Below, piece by piece: positions 34,855-47,075 of a stretch of DNA of 64,000 nt. Made by a program: the position numbers and the translations under genes. Source of the DNA: Flammulina velutipes (taxonomy: Eukaryota; Basidiomycota; Agaricomycetes; Agaricales; Physalacriaceae); contig CM022368.1 of NCBI GenBank assembly GCA_011800155.1, positions 1,178,001 through 1,242,000 on the forward strand, read 5' to 3'. The number at the start of each line of letters is the position of its first letter. Within the stretch, counting starts at the first letter, position 1. A model generated the notes under the pieces. That model worked only from the letters and a program-made list of their open reading frames with translations, did not search any database and was not told the origin of the DNA.

Positions 34855-35799
34855 ATTCATTTCATGTCCTTTCGTCGTACTTTTCAAGTCATATCCTAAT
34901 GAATTTCAACTACCTAATGATGAATTTCATTTGCTTTGACATGATTTTATTCATGTACTTTTTTGCCCATATCATGTTCCTTTTTCACGAGGAACCTGGT
35001 GAATCTCAAGTGAGATTTCCGTGCGGTACACAGCCAGTCATGATACTGTTGAATGATTCTCATTCTCTTATTCCAGTGACTTTCACAAGCAAAGAAAGCA
35101 AAAATGAATCAATTCTGGTGCTACACTAGACACGATATATGGCGACAGTAGAAAGATAAGTATAGGATGGAACAGGATCGCGGAGGGACATAGTAATGAC
35201 ACGGTGATAACGAGGTGAGGGTGTAGTGAGTGGTGGGGCATGGGGATGACGGGGAAGCCTAACGCGGCGACGACAGGTGGGGCATCGGAAACGATGGTGT
35301 TAGCAAAACATGATTCGTTGAGGCAAAATGTTACGCACCATGTTGGAGTTGTCTCTAGCCGAGGCGCGTTTGCAGGCGCACACATGATGTGGAGCCATGA
35401 GCGCCATTGCGGAGTCCGATGTTGTTTGAGTACGGACTACAGGCTACAAGAAGCCACAAGGTGTCAGTCCAGCAGCATTGGGTGATCAATCATGAATACC
35501 GATGGTAAGAGCGACAACGGTCGGCGGGCGGCGGGCGGCGGGAGGGAGTGATTCCCGGTGGATTTCTGTGGTGGAGATGATGGTGGTGGCAGGAAGTCAA
35601 GGCGTGGAGACCAGTTGGAGGCAACTTATGATGACGATGTCATCGTTCCCACGCCATCTCCGTGCAAAAAAACCCAAGTGCGAACACAATGAAAATATAC
35701 TCATGTCATTTTCTGATGACTGCACCATTTCATGTGGAATATATGACTTGAAATATTCATGATAAAAGTAAATGAATAATGAATCTCATGTTCCGGTAA

Positions 35800-35831
35800 C
35801 ATGAATTTCACCAACTTCTACCCGCCCAGTG
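35800..35831 (-). repeat. Right 32-bp terminal inverted repeat
   Basis: It begins CATGAATTTCACC and ends CCCGCCCAGTG, the exact reverse complement of the left repeat. The flanking CAT at 35832-35834 repeats the CAT just before the left end. Confidence 0.95.
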
Positions 35832-35834
35832 CAT

Positions 35835-37369
35835 CCTTGCGCATCCTCAGCATGTCTTTGAAATTATATTTACACACCTTAAAAATTGAATCAGAGTACC
35901 CTCAAATCGCGTCCACCTTGTCGGAATATTCTTCCTAGACGACGATTCCCATAGTTCAGTTATGGTATCTTTTTCGACGTCACCGACGTGATTTGACTTA
36001 TGTCGCGACTTCGAGGGTCCCCGTCGACTCCCCGAACTGTGATCCACCTTGCTCATCCGTCGACTGCGCGAGTACCTGTCGAAGTCTCCCCACATTTTTA
36101 TTTGGAATTGGCCTAATCACTCGGGACTGCAGCGGTTACACGGCGCAGACGCTACACAATCACCGGTGGGCTGGCAACCTCTCGGCTTCTTCACTATTAA
36201 CATTGTCTAACCCCAGAACATACATACCTCGGACTCTGGTACTAGCTAGACCATCACTTCATGCTATGCTAGTTCTAGAATGCAAGTTAATCCATTCCGC
36301 CGCTTTTTCATCCTCCTCCGGAGTCCTCCCACAGAGGTCGAGTTGGCCTAGGCGCCAATCTTCCATTGGCAACGCTTCCGCTCTGGTGTCATCCATCCGC
36401 ATTTGCTCCAGGAGAAAGATTTACCGTTTCGTGCACACCGTTACGTCGTGAGAAAGTGATCTGGTAAGAACAAGAGAAGTCCCATTGTTCTCGAGAACCC
36501 ATCGGTTCTCATCCCATCTTAGAACCGAGGTCAACCGACCCGTACAGAACAACGGCGCCTCCGTTTGTCTCGATGTTGAACTATTATTATGTCGTACTAT
36601 AATGCTATGTACCATCATCATCATCATCTGCTGCAAGCCGTAAGAGATTCGTCGCGAGGAAAGAGAACCAGGGTTGTCGAACGGTTGAACCAAGGTCACA
36701 AATGATTCTGTACGTACCATGGACCAACAGAGGCCAACAATATCATTTCATCTATTCAAATCGGCCGAACGGCGACCTACCCGTTGGGACGCAACGATGA
36801 ATTATCATCGTCAAGGACCTCGGTTACGCGTATCGTAACATCGTAATGCACACCATTGTTCGCAATAAAATAGGCAAAACGAAACAGCAAACATTACCCC
36901 CCTCAGACCTCTCGAGTCACATAAATTTACGTGGCAACAAAGGTCGTCTTCGTCTCCACGATCTAGATATCTATTTGCCGGGCACCAGCCGCAAGTACAC
37001 GGGGATAGGGAACCCATTAGAATTAACGCACTTGCAGTTCTGGTGTCACATACGCAAGCGATCTCCCAGATAACGCCACCGCTTCGCAGATGGAAAGCGT
37101 AGATTTCGCCATTCCTCGTCAGCCGACAGTTCAACTTCGAACGAAAGAACCCAAATATCCGATAATGATTGCAAGTGACGGTATGTATGCGATGATGATG
37201 TAAAACGCTCGCATAGGTAGATGACCAGAGGGAACCCGCAAAGCCCGCACGCAGTAGTGCGATACAAGGTTTGCTATGCTCAAATGGAGGCTGCATCGAA
37301 AGTGAATACACCTGCACAAGGGACATCTCATCCCAAAGCTACTTCGCAGAGCATCAAGTGAGCAGGTGG
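35835..37369. other. Gene-free region downstream of VPS54
   Basis: 1.5 kb with no supported gene. It has open frames of 152 codons on plus (35993-36451) and 171 codons on minus (36811-37326). Their translations are rich in scattered Cys, His and Arg with no domain pattern, so I treat them as chance. A small ATC microsatellite lies near 36614-36628. Confidence 0.35.
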
Positions 37370-40300
37370 TCATGATCCCGCGCCAGGTGGATCTCCGCCA
37401 GCTGATATGTCGGTAGTGTCGACTGCTGCAGGTGCCTCCGAGTCGACAGCGTGCTCGTGGTCAGACACACCATTTCCCACATCAGGTGGTGTCGCACTCC
37501 GAGCTACCCCTTCCTCCGATTCATCCATAGGCGGCACTACTTTCTCCAGTAGCTGAGAGTGAACTGGCGGTGGTGGGGTGGCCGTATCAGCTCGAAGGTC
37601 CCGTAAAGGCTCAGAAGTAGCTTCTGAATCCACAGCCTCCTTCATAGAACCTTCTATCTGTTTATAACCACTTGAAGAGAGTTCAGATGTACTGCTATCT
37701 TCGATGGGGGGAGGCGGGAGGGGGTGTTCGTATCCGTTCTCCTGCGCCTTGTTTGACTCGTAAACGCCGTTGGACGTAAGAGGGAGAGACGAAACTGAGG
37801 ACGAGGGAGAAGACGTTAAAGTCTCTGTCGGAGGTAAGGCTTTGTCTAGTGTGAGGCCTCTCGATAAAAGGCCTTTCAATCGGAGATTGGTGCTCGACCG
37901 AGCAGCCGGATTGCTGGTGGCGAGAGAACTACTTCTAGTGGCTATCGAAGCTTTGGCGGGTGGCGGTCCCGGTACCGACTTCTCTGAGATGACGAGCTCT
38001 AGCATATTTGTTGGAACTCCGACATTATGCAGGCTGGTCAACTTTGTGTGCAAGAATTTCACGTCGGCCAAAAGTCTGTAGCACATTAAATATTAATGGG
38101 TTGTGTAATTAATTTGAGGGAAAACATACCGTTCCTTCGCTTCAGCGTGAGGTAGTTCGAGCTTTGTATACTCTCCAGAGAGTCTGTGGTTTATGGCAGC
38201 AAAGACTTGTGTCATGACATCCTAATCTGGGATAAGTCGACGGACTGTAAGGAGAATACTCTGCTTACCTGGACAACACTAGTGGAGAGATAGCGAGATA
38301 GAACCTTATGCAAAGTCACAGTTTCTTTGACGAGTAGTTCCATGTATCCGTTAACCCCACTAGCAGGCTTCTGCGCAGTCCAGTCGACAGCCTAAATGGA
38401 CGAGGCGTTAATGAGCAGTGTCTTTCGGGTTATGTCAAATGGAATGTACCTTTAATGACTTAACATGCGCCGAAAGCCGATCGCCCATGATTGCTATTAG
38501 TTTCGCGTGAATCTCATTCTGGTGCTCTTGATAATCCTATATTAACGTTCAGTTCATGGATGGAAAATAAGAAGATGCTAAATCACCCGTTTTAACTTGT
38601 CAAACTCCACCAACATGACAGCCTGCTTAGGACTCAAGTGGCGGCGGAAGGTTTCACGGATATAAGGAATCAGAGCAATCATGATGGAAAGAGATTGCGA
38701 CGCGAGCGCTAGAGTGCGGTAATTTCCAGTCAATGAAACGCGAACATCATTGTAGAGGACGACGCACCCAAATGTTTCGCGGTTATATTTTTCAATCCAG
38801 CGGACCGCATGGCACCAGCGCCGAGGACCACCTGACACGTTCTTGAGTTGAACGCCTTCAGGAATTCTATCACTCGACTCATGGTGTCTGTTACAAGCAT
38901 GCCCAAGTTCACGATAACTTTTAGGTAATCCAAGAGTAAAGTCATGACTTCCGATGTGGCCAACACGGTAAAATATGACCGATCTTCAATGGACAGCATT
39001 TTTTGTGTAGAGGGAGGCGATGCTGGGGTCGATCCGGCCGATGAGAAGAACGATTTCAGAGCATTCGGGGTCGTTCTAGCATTCGTAGTGGGCGAGGAGC
39101 CCTCAATCAGTGTATCCTTCGATGCGAACAATAGTTCTGGTACATCTTTCACCGCGGAGTCCACCAGAAGGTTAACGGTATGCTGCAGCTCTGGTAGAAC
39201 CTCCTTCGGGTTCCACTGTTCGTCTTCAACGAGCTTCGCGGATTGATTGAGGCGGGTCTGGTGAAAGAGTTGTAAAAACGTCTTCCCCTGGGTGCAACGT
39301 TGTTAGTATGGTGGCCCAAAACGGAAGAAGGGACCACGGAAAAAGAGAGCAAGCGCCTACCTGACCAACCAGTACCCCTCTTAGTCCAACTACCATTCTC
39401 CGACAGAGCACCTCGCAATCAATTACGAAAGACCAAGTCGCGTTGAAAAACTCCCAAAACTCGTGTAGAGCCAGCAACGTGTGCTGATCTGAACGTGCCC
39501 CAATAACCTTTGCGACGAGAACATGCGACAGCTCCGTAACCGATCCCAAAATATCGGTGAATTCGCTCTGGAGCGTATCAGGGTTATGCTGGCGTCTGTT
39601 CTCAAGGCAATGAGTCATAGGACATGTCAATAAGGATGGTAACATACCGCAAACTATGGATACTCTGCAAAACTTCGCCTATCGCGGCGCCTTGAGTATG
39701 TAAACCTTCAATTGCCCGCAAGAGTTGCCCATAAGTCGTTTGGAGAAGCTTCATAAAGTCAGAATGTGACAAGTCCCGCAGACGCCCTCCCGCATCAGCT
39801 CTGTAAAGATGTAGATTTAGATTTCATGATGTCGGGTAGAAATGAAAAAAGCATACCCATTCCCGTTGGATTGAACTTGCGGTGAAGCGTCGTTTTCTGC
39901 CAAGGGGAAATTCTGCATGGCGAATCAGTTTCGAGCTCCACAGAGCGAGGAAGTGATGTTACCTTGTTGACCAGCGTTCGCATTTCTGAAAGTGTTGTTT
40001 CGCGCCACGATAAAATGGCTTCCTTGATCCCTTTCGTCCTCACAAGTCCTTCCAAGATCGGCTCCACCTTGAGTTTCAGTTTCTCGTTCCGCGACGAGCT
40101 TGATCCTTCGACGCGCTCCAAAAGATCCCCTCGAAGGGCAGAGGTCAAGTCGGCTGAGAGAGACGCAACAATCTCCATGGAGAGGCTTCGGAGATGGTCA
40201 GGAAGCGCCGAGAAGGCGCGTAAAGAGGATAGCGGGACAGATAGCGACGGAACCACAACCTTGGACTCTATAGGCTCTTCTTCCGGCGTGGGAGGCAGAG

Positions 40301-41392
40301 GGGAAAGACGGTCATGGTGTGAAGAAGACACCGCAGAACCGTTGTATGGCACCTCTGACGACCAGGTTTTCTCGAGCGCATCGACCACGTCTAACGCCTC
40401 ATGCCACTTTCCTTGACTGAGAAGGTGGCGAGCACTTCCTGACAGCTCAACCACGCCCTTGACGCCTGCCATTCCCTCTTCCACCTGCTTCATATCCTGC
40501 ATTCGGCGCTCCAGTTGTATAACTTCCAATCCTCGTTTGGCAACACTGTTGTCTACTTCCTTGAGCATGTCGCGTAGCCGAGATATTTGGGATAGACATT
40601 GCGTGGATTCCGCCTGCAGATGATGGAGGTTGGACAAGGCCGCGAAGAAGGAGGACGAACGCAAGGATATCTCGTGAGTCAGATGCATCTCAACGATGTC
40701 GGCATAGTGAGAGAACTTTTCCAAGAGCGGGAGGGAATGCGCTAGGGCGGCGGGATCGGCGTCAGGATTATCGGACAAGTTAAGTTCAGTCACAGAGGCG
40801 AATGTGTTGGGATCTGCCAAGTTGAACTGGGATCCAAAGAAGACGCTAGGAACGCCCTCTAGCGAAGGTAACGCGCGCGCGGTAGACGGCCCAGCTTCTG
40901 GCTGGTGCTGCGACAAATGCTCGAAGCGGTCCCATTCCGAGGCAATGGATTGCAGGTAGGGGTCGAAATCCTTCCGACGCACGCGCGGAAGTTCAGATGG
41001 AGGCACAGATGGCAAGGCAGAATGGGCCTTGGGTGGCGCTTGTCGTTTATGGGGATTATTCAAGACGGTGGAGATGGCTATACGTGGCTCAGCTACGTTA
41101 ACGCGCACGACGACATCCACGTACCATTGAACCCTTGTCTAGAGCTGCTCCATTCTGTCGGCACTGAGCCCAGCGCGAGGCTCGTCGCTGAGGCGTTGAG
41201 ATTGAGATTCCCGAGCTGCGGAATTGCATTAAAGTGGTCATATCCGCGACCGTCTGAGGTGGTTCCCGAAACGCTTTCTGGACCAGGACGGCGGTTTGCA
41301 GGATCCCAGTTGAATCTATATGGCCGTGCAGTATCTGGAACGGCGGTTACGGGTGAGGGCGGTCGAGATGAACTCGCGCTCGTTTCCGACAT
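37370..41392 (-). CDS. VPS54: GARP/EARP tethering complex subunit VPS54
   Basis: A large multi-exon minus-strand gene with its ATG at 41392 (MSETSASSS). After a disordered N terminus comes the Vps54 N region: FDPYLQSIASEWDRFEHLSQ, FNLADPNTFASVTELNL, and LEKFSHYADIVEMHLTHEIS followed by a helical rod. The middle has LHEFWEFFNATWSFVIDCE. The C-terminal domain includes LIPYIRETFRRHLSPKQ and NVGVPTNMLELVI, which is Vps54-C-like. A Ser/Pro-rich tail of about 170 residues follows. Vps54 with Vps51-53 tethers endosome-derived vesicles at the trans-Golgi. The intron-rich middle was checked at several junctions (for example NKNFPLAENDAS) and stays in frame. The long acidic C-terminal extension is absent from yeast Vps54. 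Confidence 0.9.
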
Positions 41393-41620
41393 GGATGTGT
41401 GGAAGGAAAGTGCATAGGCTTGGCCACGTACTCGGCGTACACCCAACACTCGGACTATTATCGATATGTTGTCAATACAAATCCATTCACATTTCTATTA
41501 TGCAGAATACAAGTCTATATGGATACGGTATGAGCGAGAGCATCCTCACTCGAAACCTGGAAGGTCCAAAGCTATATTTACCAAACACACATACACATCG
41601 CGCTCTTCCCTTCCACCTTC

Positions 41621-42354
41621 ATGGCCACCAAAAAGATTGTCGAGTCTGTCAAACTCGACAAGGTTCTCGGCGCCCTCAATTCTCAGCCAAAGCTAACGCT
41701 GCGCGGCGTCAAGCGGTTGAACCTCTCTTATGCGTTCCGGAACGATCACTTTGGCGCAAGGTATGTTCTCCCTCTGCTTGGTCAATTCCAGGCTAGTCAT
41801 CTTATCCCTCGCAGGCACTTTGCAAAGGAATTCGTCCCGCGCCTGACTTTTTCCAATCCTGGTGTGGACATACGTATAGAAAAGATGCGAAAGTCCCCGT
41901 CCGACAAATGGAAACCTGAAATCGAAGTTGTGTACGGTGCGTCTGTTTACACTAAACTCCGTATTGTAATCTAAGCTTGCCCTCAGAGGACGATACGAAG
42001 GCCGTTATCTCTATGCATGACAAGTGGTCTACCGCCATCGCAAAGGAACTCATGGACACTGCTGGTGCCGATGCTTGGCGACGTTATAAACAAAACACAC
42101 TTTCTAACGGTCAACCGATATTTGAAGGAGAGGAAAACGAAAGTCGCGTCCGACGCTCAGATGTACCAGAAGCTGACCTACCATCGTTGAACGAGTTCAA
42201 GGCTTCACCGGAGGGCAAGGTTGCGATTGAACTCGCCAGAAGGGCTGCCAAAGAAGATAGCAAGAAGAGCAGGATGACATACCATTCGTATCTGCGGTCG
42301 AAAAATGCGTTGACGAGAAACGTTGGGGCCATAAAGGAGCGTCAGAAGGCATAG
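41621..42354 (+). CDS. Mitochondrial ribosomal protein with L51/S25/CI-B8 domain (mL61/MRP49- or mS25-like)
   Basis: Three exons (41621-41760, 41815-41936, 41987-42354) encode about 210 residues. The N-terminal 100 residues form the thioredoxin-like L51/S25/CI-B8 fold, with the family pattern GARHFAKEFVPRLTFSNPGV. The remaining half is a charged helical extension (LARRAAKEDSKKSRM) not found in the short yeast Mrp49. A cleavable targeting sequence is not obvious; these proteins often import with an internal signal. Assignment among mL43, mL61 and mS25 cannot be settled by eye. The gene is divergent from VPS54, with 228 bp between them. Confidence 0.78.
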
Positions 42355-42425
42355 ACTTGATGTCACACTATTCGTAATTTTGTGCAACAGTTAATTGAAA
42401 TGCTATAACACACAAAAACACGAAG

Positions 42426-43382
42426 CTATACAGCAAACCAGGTCGCGAAGTACACGAACAACCCTATACCAAACACAATTGCTGCCACGTCGTCGAGAAG
42501 CATAGAGAACAGACCGATGTACTTGTACCCATTCACGACGATAGAGGCGATATGTGGAGGCAGCACAGGCATGGCCATTCCTAGAAGCGCAGGAAGGCGG
42601 GTTTTCTCCTGTGCAAAAGGTTCAGCAGGTGGACGGACTGGGTGCAAAAGACCTACAAGACCAGCAAACAGTCGCGTAGAATGCAATGCAACCTGAATCG
42701 TGGTTAATGCCCAGAAAAACGGCTAATCAACATGCGTGAGCTTTTAGTTCATGTAGAAGCCAGATTTACGAACCACAACTTGTACTCGTGCTACTTCTTT
42801 GGAAAAGGATGCCCAACGCACTAAGACACGGTCTTTCTGTTCGTCCACCAAACCACCCATAGCTTCGTGGAGTTTGGGTTCGTGGAAGAAGGTAAAGTAT
42901 GCCAGTAGAAGCCACATGGCAAGGAGATGAACGATGGGGAAGAGTTTCTGGACGAGGGTTTTGTGTTTTGGGGGTGCAGTAACCTCTGGCATTCCGCCTG
43001 GCCCGCCAGATGCAGCCATCAGTTGTGCAAGGAGAGGGTTATCTTCCATGGAAGGAGGGGCATCATCGAATGGTGGCAGCGCGCTTGGGCTCGGAGAAGG
43101 CATTGGAGGCATCCTGCCCATCATCAGTGCCTGCATGAGTTGTTGCTGCTGCTCATCGCTCCAGACAGATGGATCTATTTCGTTTGCTGGCGGCATAGAT
43201 GGGGTTGTCTCTCTGCTGAAATTTCCCAGCGAAGAGAGTTTCGGGACTGGCGGATCGTCGTGCATGTAGGCGGGAGCATCTTCACCGCGACCAGAAGTGG
43301 TGAGTTTCGAGAGGCGATCAGCACCTCTGGAAAGGATAGCCTTGCGTCGCGCTTCTGCACGTGCGACGGCGGCAGAGGACAT
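42426..43382 (-). CDS. GET2: GET complex subunit 2 (tail-anchored protein insertion receptor)
   Basis: Two exons on the minus strand (ATG at 43382). The N terminus carries the Get2 signature, a cluster of basic residues on a short helix (RAEARRKAILSRGADRLSKL), which binds the Get3 ATPase. A Pro/Met-rich disordered linker follows. Three membrane segments make up the C-terminal part: FPIVHLLAMWLLLAYFTFF, a middle span after the splice (PFFWALTTIQVALH) and a last one (AAIVFGIGLFVYFATWF). Get2 with Get1 receives tail-anchored proteins at the ER membrane. The intron (GTTCGT to GATTAG) joins QVV to PFFWAL. The gene is convergent with the mitoribosomal gene (71 bp). Confidence 0.88.
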
Positions 43383-43722
43383 GGTGGTGTTCGTGTGAGG
43401 CAGCGACGTGTAGCCGGACCGAGGCGCGCCTATCTCCGGAGAATGCCGAGTTATTTGCCAGGGTTTGGTGCACAGCGTGCGCGCCTAGCAGCTCTTGGTG
43501 TTGTACTGTCATTCTCTCGTTTTTCCGTGGGTATTTCGTGGGTGTTCCCGTCGGTTTCGAGGTATGTACACTTGATACTGTCAGCAGTCGTCCACCATCG
43601 CCGCATTCCCCTCACCGTCCTTCCCCTCCTCGTCCCTTAGAAGTAAACCCAATCCAAACCCTCAAACCCTCTCCAATACTTCGCGGTTGAACTAACACAA
43701 ACTTGCTATTATAATTCGGAAC
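43383..43722. promoter_or_regulatory. Divergent promoter between GET2 and the KH protein
   Basis: A 340-bp bidirectional promoter. The KH-gene side has a strongly pyrimidine-rich stretch (about 43600-43680, rich in CCTCC and CCCAAACC words). No TATA box is obvious. No gene is seen. Confidence 0.45.
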
Positions 43723-45008
43723 ATGCCAGACCTCGACTCGACTCGAAAACGCTCGCGCTCTCTCTCAGATTCTGATCAGAAGCAATACAAGCGGGCCAAT
43801 ACTGGCGTCGCGCCATCCTCCGCGACCCCAGATGATATCAATGGTGAGCTACTTGCTTTCTTCTGCTAGCAAATCTCACTCTCGAGCAGGCTCCAATGGA
43901 GGCGACAGTGTTCGCAGGGCGTCGCCGCATGCAGATGGGGCCTCGTCCTCCAGCTCGGCTACTGGAAACGCCCCCGTCCCACACATACACATGCGCTGTC
44001 TCATCGTTACCCAAGACGCCTCCATCATCATAGGCAAAGGAGGAACACACGTAAACGAGATTCGCGAGAAGAGTGGCGCCAAAGTCATTGTCTCTGAGAG
44101 CATTCCAGGCAATCCAGAGCGCATTCTCAACGTGAACGGCCAGCTGGACGCAGTTTCCAAGGTGCATATCTACTATATCCGACTCTCTCAACTTGTCTGA
44201 TATAATGTGGCGTAGGCTTTTGGGTTGATAGTAAGGCGAATCAATGACGAGCCGTTTGATTCACCCTCTGTACCGGGAAGTCGAGCAGTCACCATCAAGT
44301 TCATGATTCCCAACTCTCGCATGGGGTCCGTCATTGGCAAAGGTGGATCCAAAATAAAGGAAATCCAAGACGCTAGCGGGGCGCGACTCAACGCTAGTGA
44401 GGGAATGCTTCCAGGGTCTACCGAGGTTAGAACATCCATCAACATTGAGCCAATGTATTCACGTCCATCCAGCGCGTTTTGAGTGTGGCTGGAGTTGCTG
44501 ATGCCATCCATATCGCCACCTACTACATCGGCAATATCTTAATCGAAGCTCAAGAGCGTCAACCGTCCGCAAGTCATTCAACTTACCGCCCTACCAGTCG
44601 CACGGCACGTCCCCCTGCGCACACTGGCTCATCATACGCTCCCGGGTACTCGTCGTATGCTCCTCCGGCAAACCCACCTCAGCAGATGCAGACACAGGAA
44701 ATCTACATTCCCAATGACCTAGTGGGGTGCATCATTGGGAAAGGTGGAAGCAAGATCAACGAGATTCGCCACATGAGCGCAAGTCAAATAAAGATCATGG
44801 AACCTGGAGCAGTCGGCTCGAGTACCGGGCAAGGCGCACCACCAGCAGAGGGTGAGAGATTAGTGGTCATCACGGGGCAGCCATCGAACATCCAGATGGC
44901 TATACAATTGCTCTATCATGTACGCGTAACACTTCTTGCTTCCTGTACTCTCTGACATTTTGGCAGCGTTTGGAGCAGGAGAAGCAGAAACAACTGCGAG
45001 GGCCATAA
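43723..45008 (+). CDS. Three-KH-domain RNA-binding protein (PCBP/Pbp2/Hek2-like)
   Basis: About five exons encode roughly 340 residues. A basic N-terminal tail (RKRSRSLSDSDQ) may be a nuclear signal. Three KH domains follow, each with an intact GKGG loop: SIIIGKGGTHVNEIREKSG, GSVIGKGGSKIKEIQDASG and GCIIGKGGSKINEIRHMS. A Pro/Tyr/Ser-rich linker separates KH2 from KH3, and the protein ends soon after KH3 (QKQLRGP). This is the layout of poly(C)-binding proteins and yeast Pbp2/Hek2, which bind mRNAs or telomeric sequences. The precise target cannot be told. All three loops are intact, so RNA or ssDNA binding is likely. Confidence 0.9.
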
Positions 45009-45249
45009 ATATTTGCATCAGTACAAGCACCAACCCCCGTCAACCGCATTTCATATCGTAGTTTGGACGAACCTTCCCTTGTATACTCAGTATCGCTTTT
45101 ATCTTGCAGAGTCTTGACAACTGTGTATAATAGTACTGTCTTGAGCTTTTGGTGTGCTCGGCATGTTCCGAAATAATTGAAGGCCTTTCTTCTCACCACC
45201 ACCATCTCTATATTCCGAAGTTATAGTACCGCCATAACTTTGAATTGCA

Positions 45250-46963
45250 ATGTCGGAATGGGCTGCAGATTCGAACGAAGCGACAAAATTGTCTCTGGGT
45301 GTGTGGCCAGTAACATGTTCTATGAACATCACTAAGATGCGCTCTCGGACTCTAGTGGCTAGTGGAGGCGAAGCACGCGTGTTCCATCCCACATTCACAT
45401 ATCCAGTATGTCTTAACTGTCACAAACTCACCCATACTAATTCTATGAAAGATATTTGGCGAGGACGAGAAGATTTACGGCTACAAGGACCTATCCATTG
45501 ACGTATGCACGCAAACGCACACAGCGTCAATTGTAGTCTGACTCGATGTTTAGGTCCGCTTTGCGTCCGGATCCTTGATACAATTCGTCCAGGTGACATG
45601 GAGTGAAAAGTTGGCCTCGCAGTCAACGGTCGATGATGTCGAAGGAACCCTGAAAGAGTTTATACCAGATGGTGCGTAGTTGTTCCAAGTTTAAAATATT
45701 GCAGCCACGTCACGCGTTTGCAGATTATTTACGCGATGCGGACGCGTTTAATGCTCGTCTACAGGATGAGGCGAAGACCTTCAAGCCATTTGGAACACTC
45801 GTAAATGAATATGCGCGTCAAGAAGAAAACGGGCGGGAAGAATATGAAGTGTATCATGTATGTCTTGCTGGAAGATAAATTCTTTGTCTATTCACACCAC
45901 CCAGGCAACATGGGAGACCCCAGGCTTCCGAGAATATCACCAGCGTATGCAATTCTTCATCTTGCTATACATCGAAGCGGGGTCCTACATAAGTGACACC
46001 GACGACCAATGGGAATTCTTCGTCTTGTGAGCGTTACCCTTTAATTATCTGACCCCTCTCTGAACCGACACAGATACCAGAAGTGTCGGCAAAAGAGTGG
46101 CGACAGCTGGGAGTATCACTTCATGGGATACTCATCACTCTACAATTTTTATTATTTCCCTGACCGAACAAGACTCCGTCTCAGGTGATTGGCTCCATTG
46201 CTCTTTGACTTGTTCTCATTCATACCCTTAGTCAATTTGTGATTCTTCCGCCCTTTCAACGGGGTGGCCATGGTTGTACGTATTTCGTCTATCTTTCTAA
46301 ATTCGAGGTGACTGACCGACTCGATAGCATCGTTATATTCTGCCATATACCAGTATATTCTCTCAAAACCCAAGATTGCAGAACTCACCGTCGAGGATCC
46401 AGCTGAAGCATTTGAGGATCTACGGGATAAGAACGACTTAACAATGCTGTTCAATCATCCAACTTTCATGAGCGAGGGTTTCGGTGACGCGGAGAGCAGC
46501 GGGGGAGGACGCGTTGGTGGTATCGGAAAGGCAGCAAAGAGCGGAAGGGGAGGTAGCACCGTCATGAAAGGGAAATTGGGTCCACCGGTGGATAAGCACT
46601 GGGCGGAGAAATGGAGACTAGAGAGAAAGATTGCTGGGGTTCGTTTCGTCTCTTCATAAATATCGCAGCTGGAACTGAATACTTTTCCTAGCGTCAATTC
46701 CAGCGTTTAATAGAGATGATTCAACTCTCTAGGTTGGGTTCAGACCTGAAATCTCAAAAGGCATATAGGTTGCAGGTCAAAGAACGACTGTACCGCTTCA
46801 ATTTTGTGAGTTTAAACTTTCAGATAGCTGTGGCAAGCACTTATGGACATACTTCAAGGAAATTCTGGGTCAACTAGAACCACAGGAAAGGCAAGAAAAG
46901 TTGGAGGAGACTTTCAAGAGTGTGACGGAAGATTACAGACGTATACTTGCGCTGGTCAAATGA
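45250..46963 (+). CDS. HAT1: Histone acetyltransferase type B catalytic subunit
   Basis: A multi-exon gene of about 450 residues. The N-terminal part has FHPTFTYPIFGEDEKIYGY and LSIDVRFASGSLIQFV, the Hat1-N pattern. The GNAT core contains YIEAGSYISDTDDQWEFFVLY, FYYFPDRTRLRLSQFVILPP and the acetyl-CoA loop FQRGGHGSSLYSAIY. The next segment is LTVEDPAEAFEDLRDKNDL with the likely catalytic Glu region. A Gly/Ser-rich insertion (ESSGGGRVGGIGKAAKSG) follows, then a helical C terminus. Hat1 acetylates free histone H4 at Lys5 and Lys12 with Hat2. The splice at GGHGS was set at GTACGT so that the product reads SSLYSAIYQYI. Confidence 0.92.
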
Positions 46964-47075
46964 GGATATCCGGATTGTCGCCGCATTGTTTATTCCTTGA
47001 TTATTCCCTTCGCAAAACGAATATTACACAGCTTTCAACAAAAAAGTGTTCTACGAGCTTCCTGAAATGCTAGTG

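Larger units (their letters stand above)
34823..35831. mobile_element. Non-autonomous CACTG-ended TIR transposon (CACTA-like, MITE-type)
   Basis: The ends are a perfect 32-bp terminal inverted repeat: the left end starts CACTGGGCGGGTAGAAG and the right end finishes with its exact complement. The trinucleotide CAT flanks both ends directly (34820-34822 and 35832-35834), as expected for a 3-bp target duplication. CACTA/CACTG termini and 3-bp duplications are known for CMC/EnSpm elements. The interior of about 950 bp holds no transposase: open frames are short and lack a DDE-like domain. Subterminal zones are AT-rich with many ATTTCATG/CATGAAAT words in both orientations, and the middle is G-rich. 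It sits in the gap between the Ecl1-like gene and VPS54. Perfect ends suggest recent insertion. Confidence 0.85.

Noticed and set aside
36811..37326. 171-codon minus-strand open frame downstream of VPS54
   Set aside because: The translation is rich in scattered Cys, His and Arg with no domain, no splice support and no recognisable start context.
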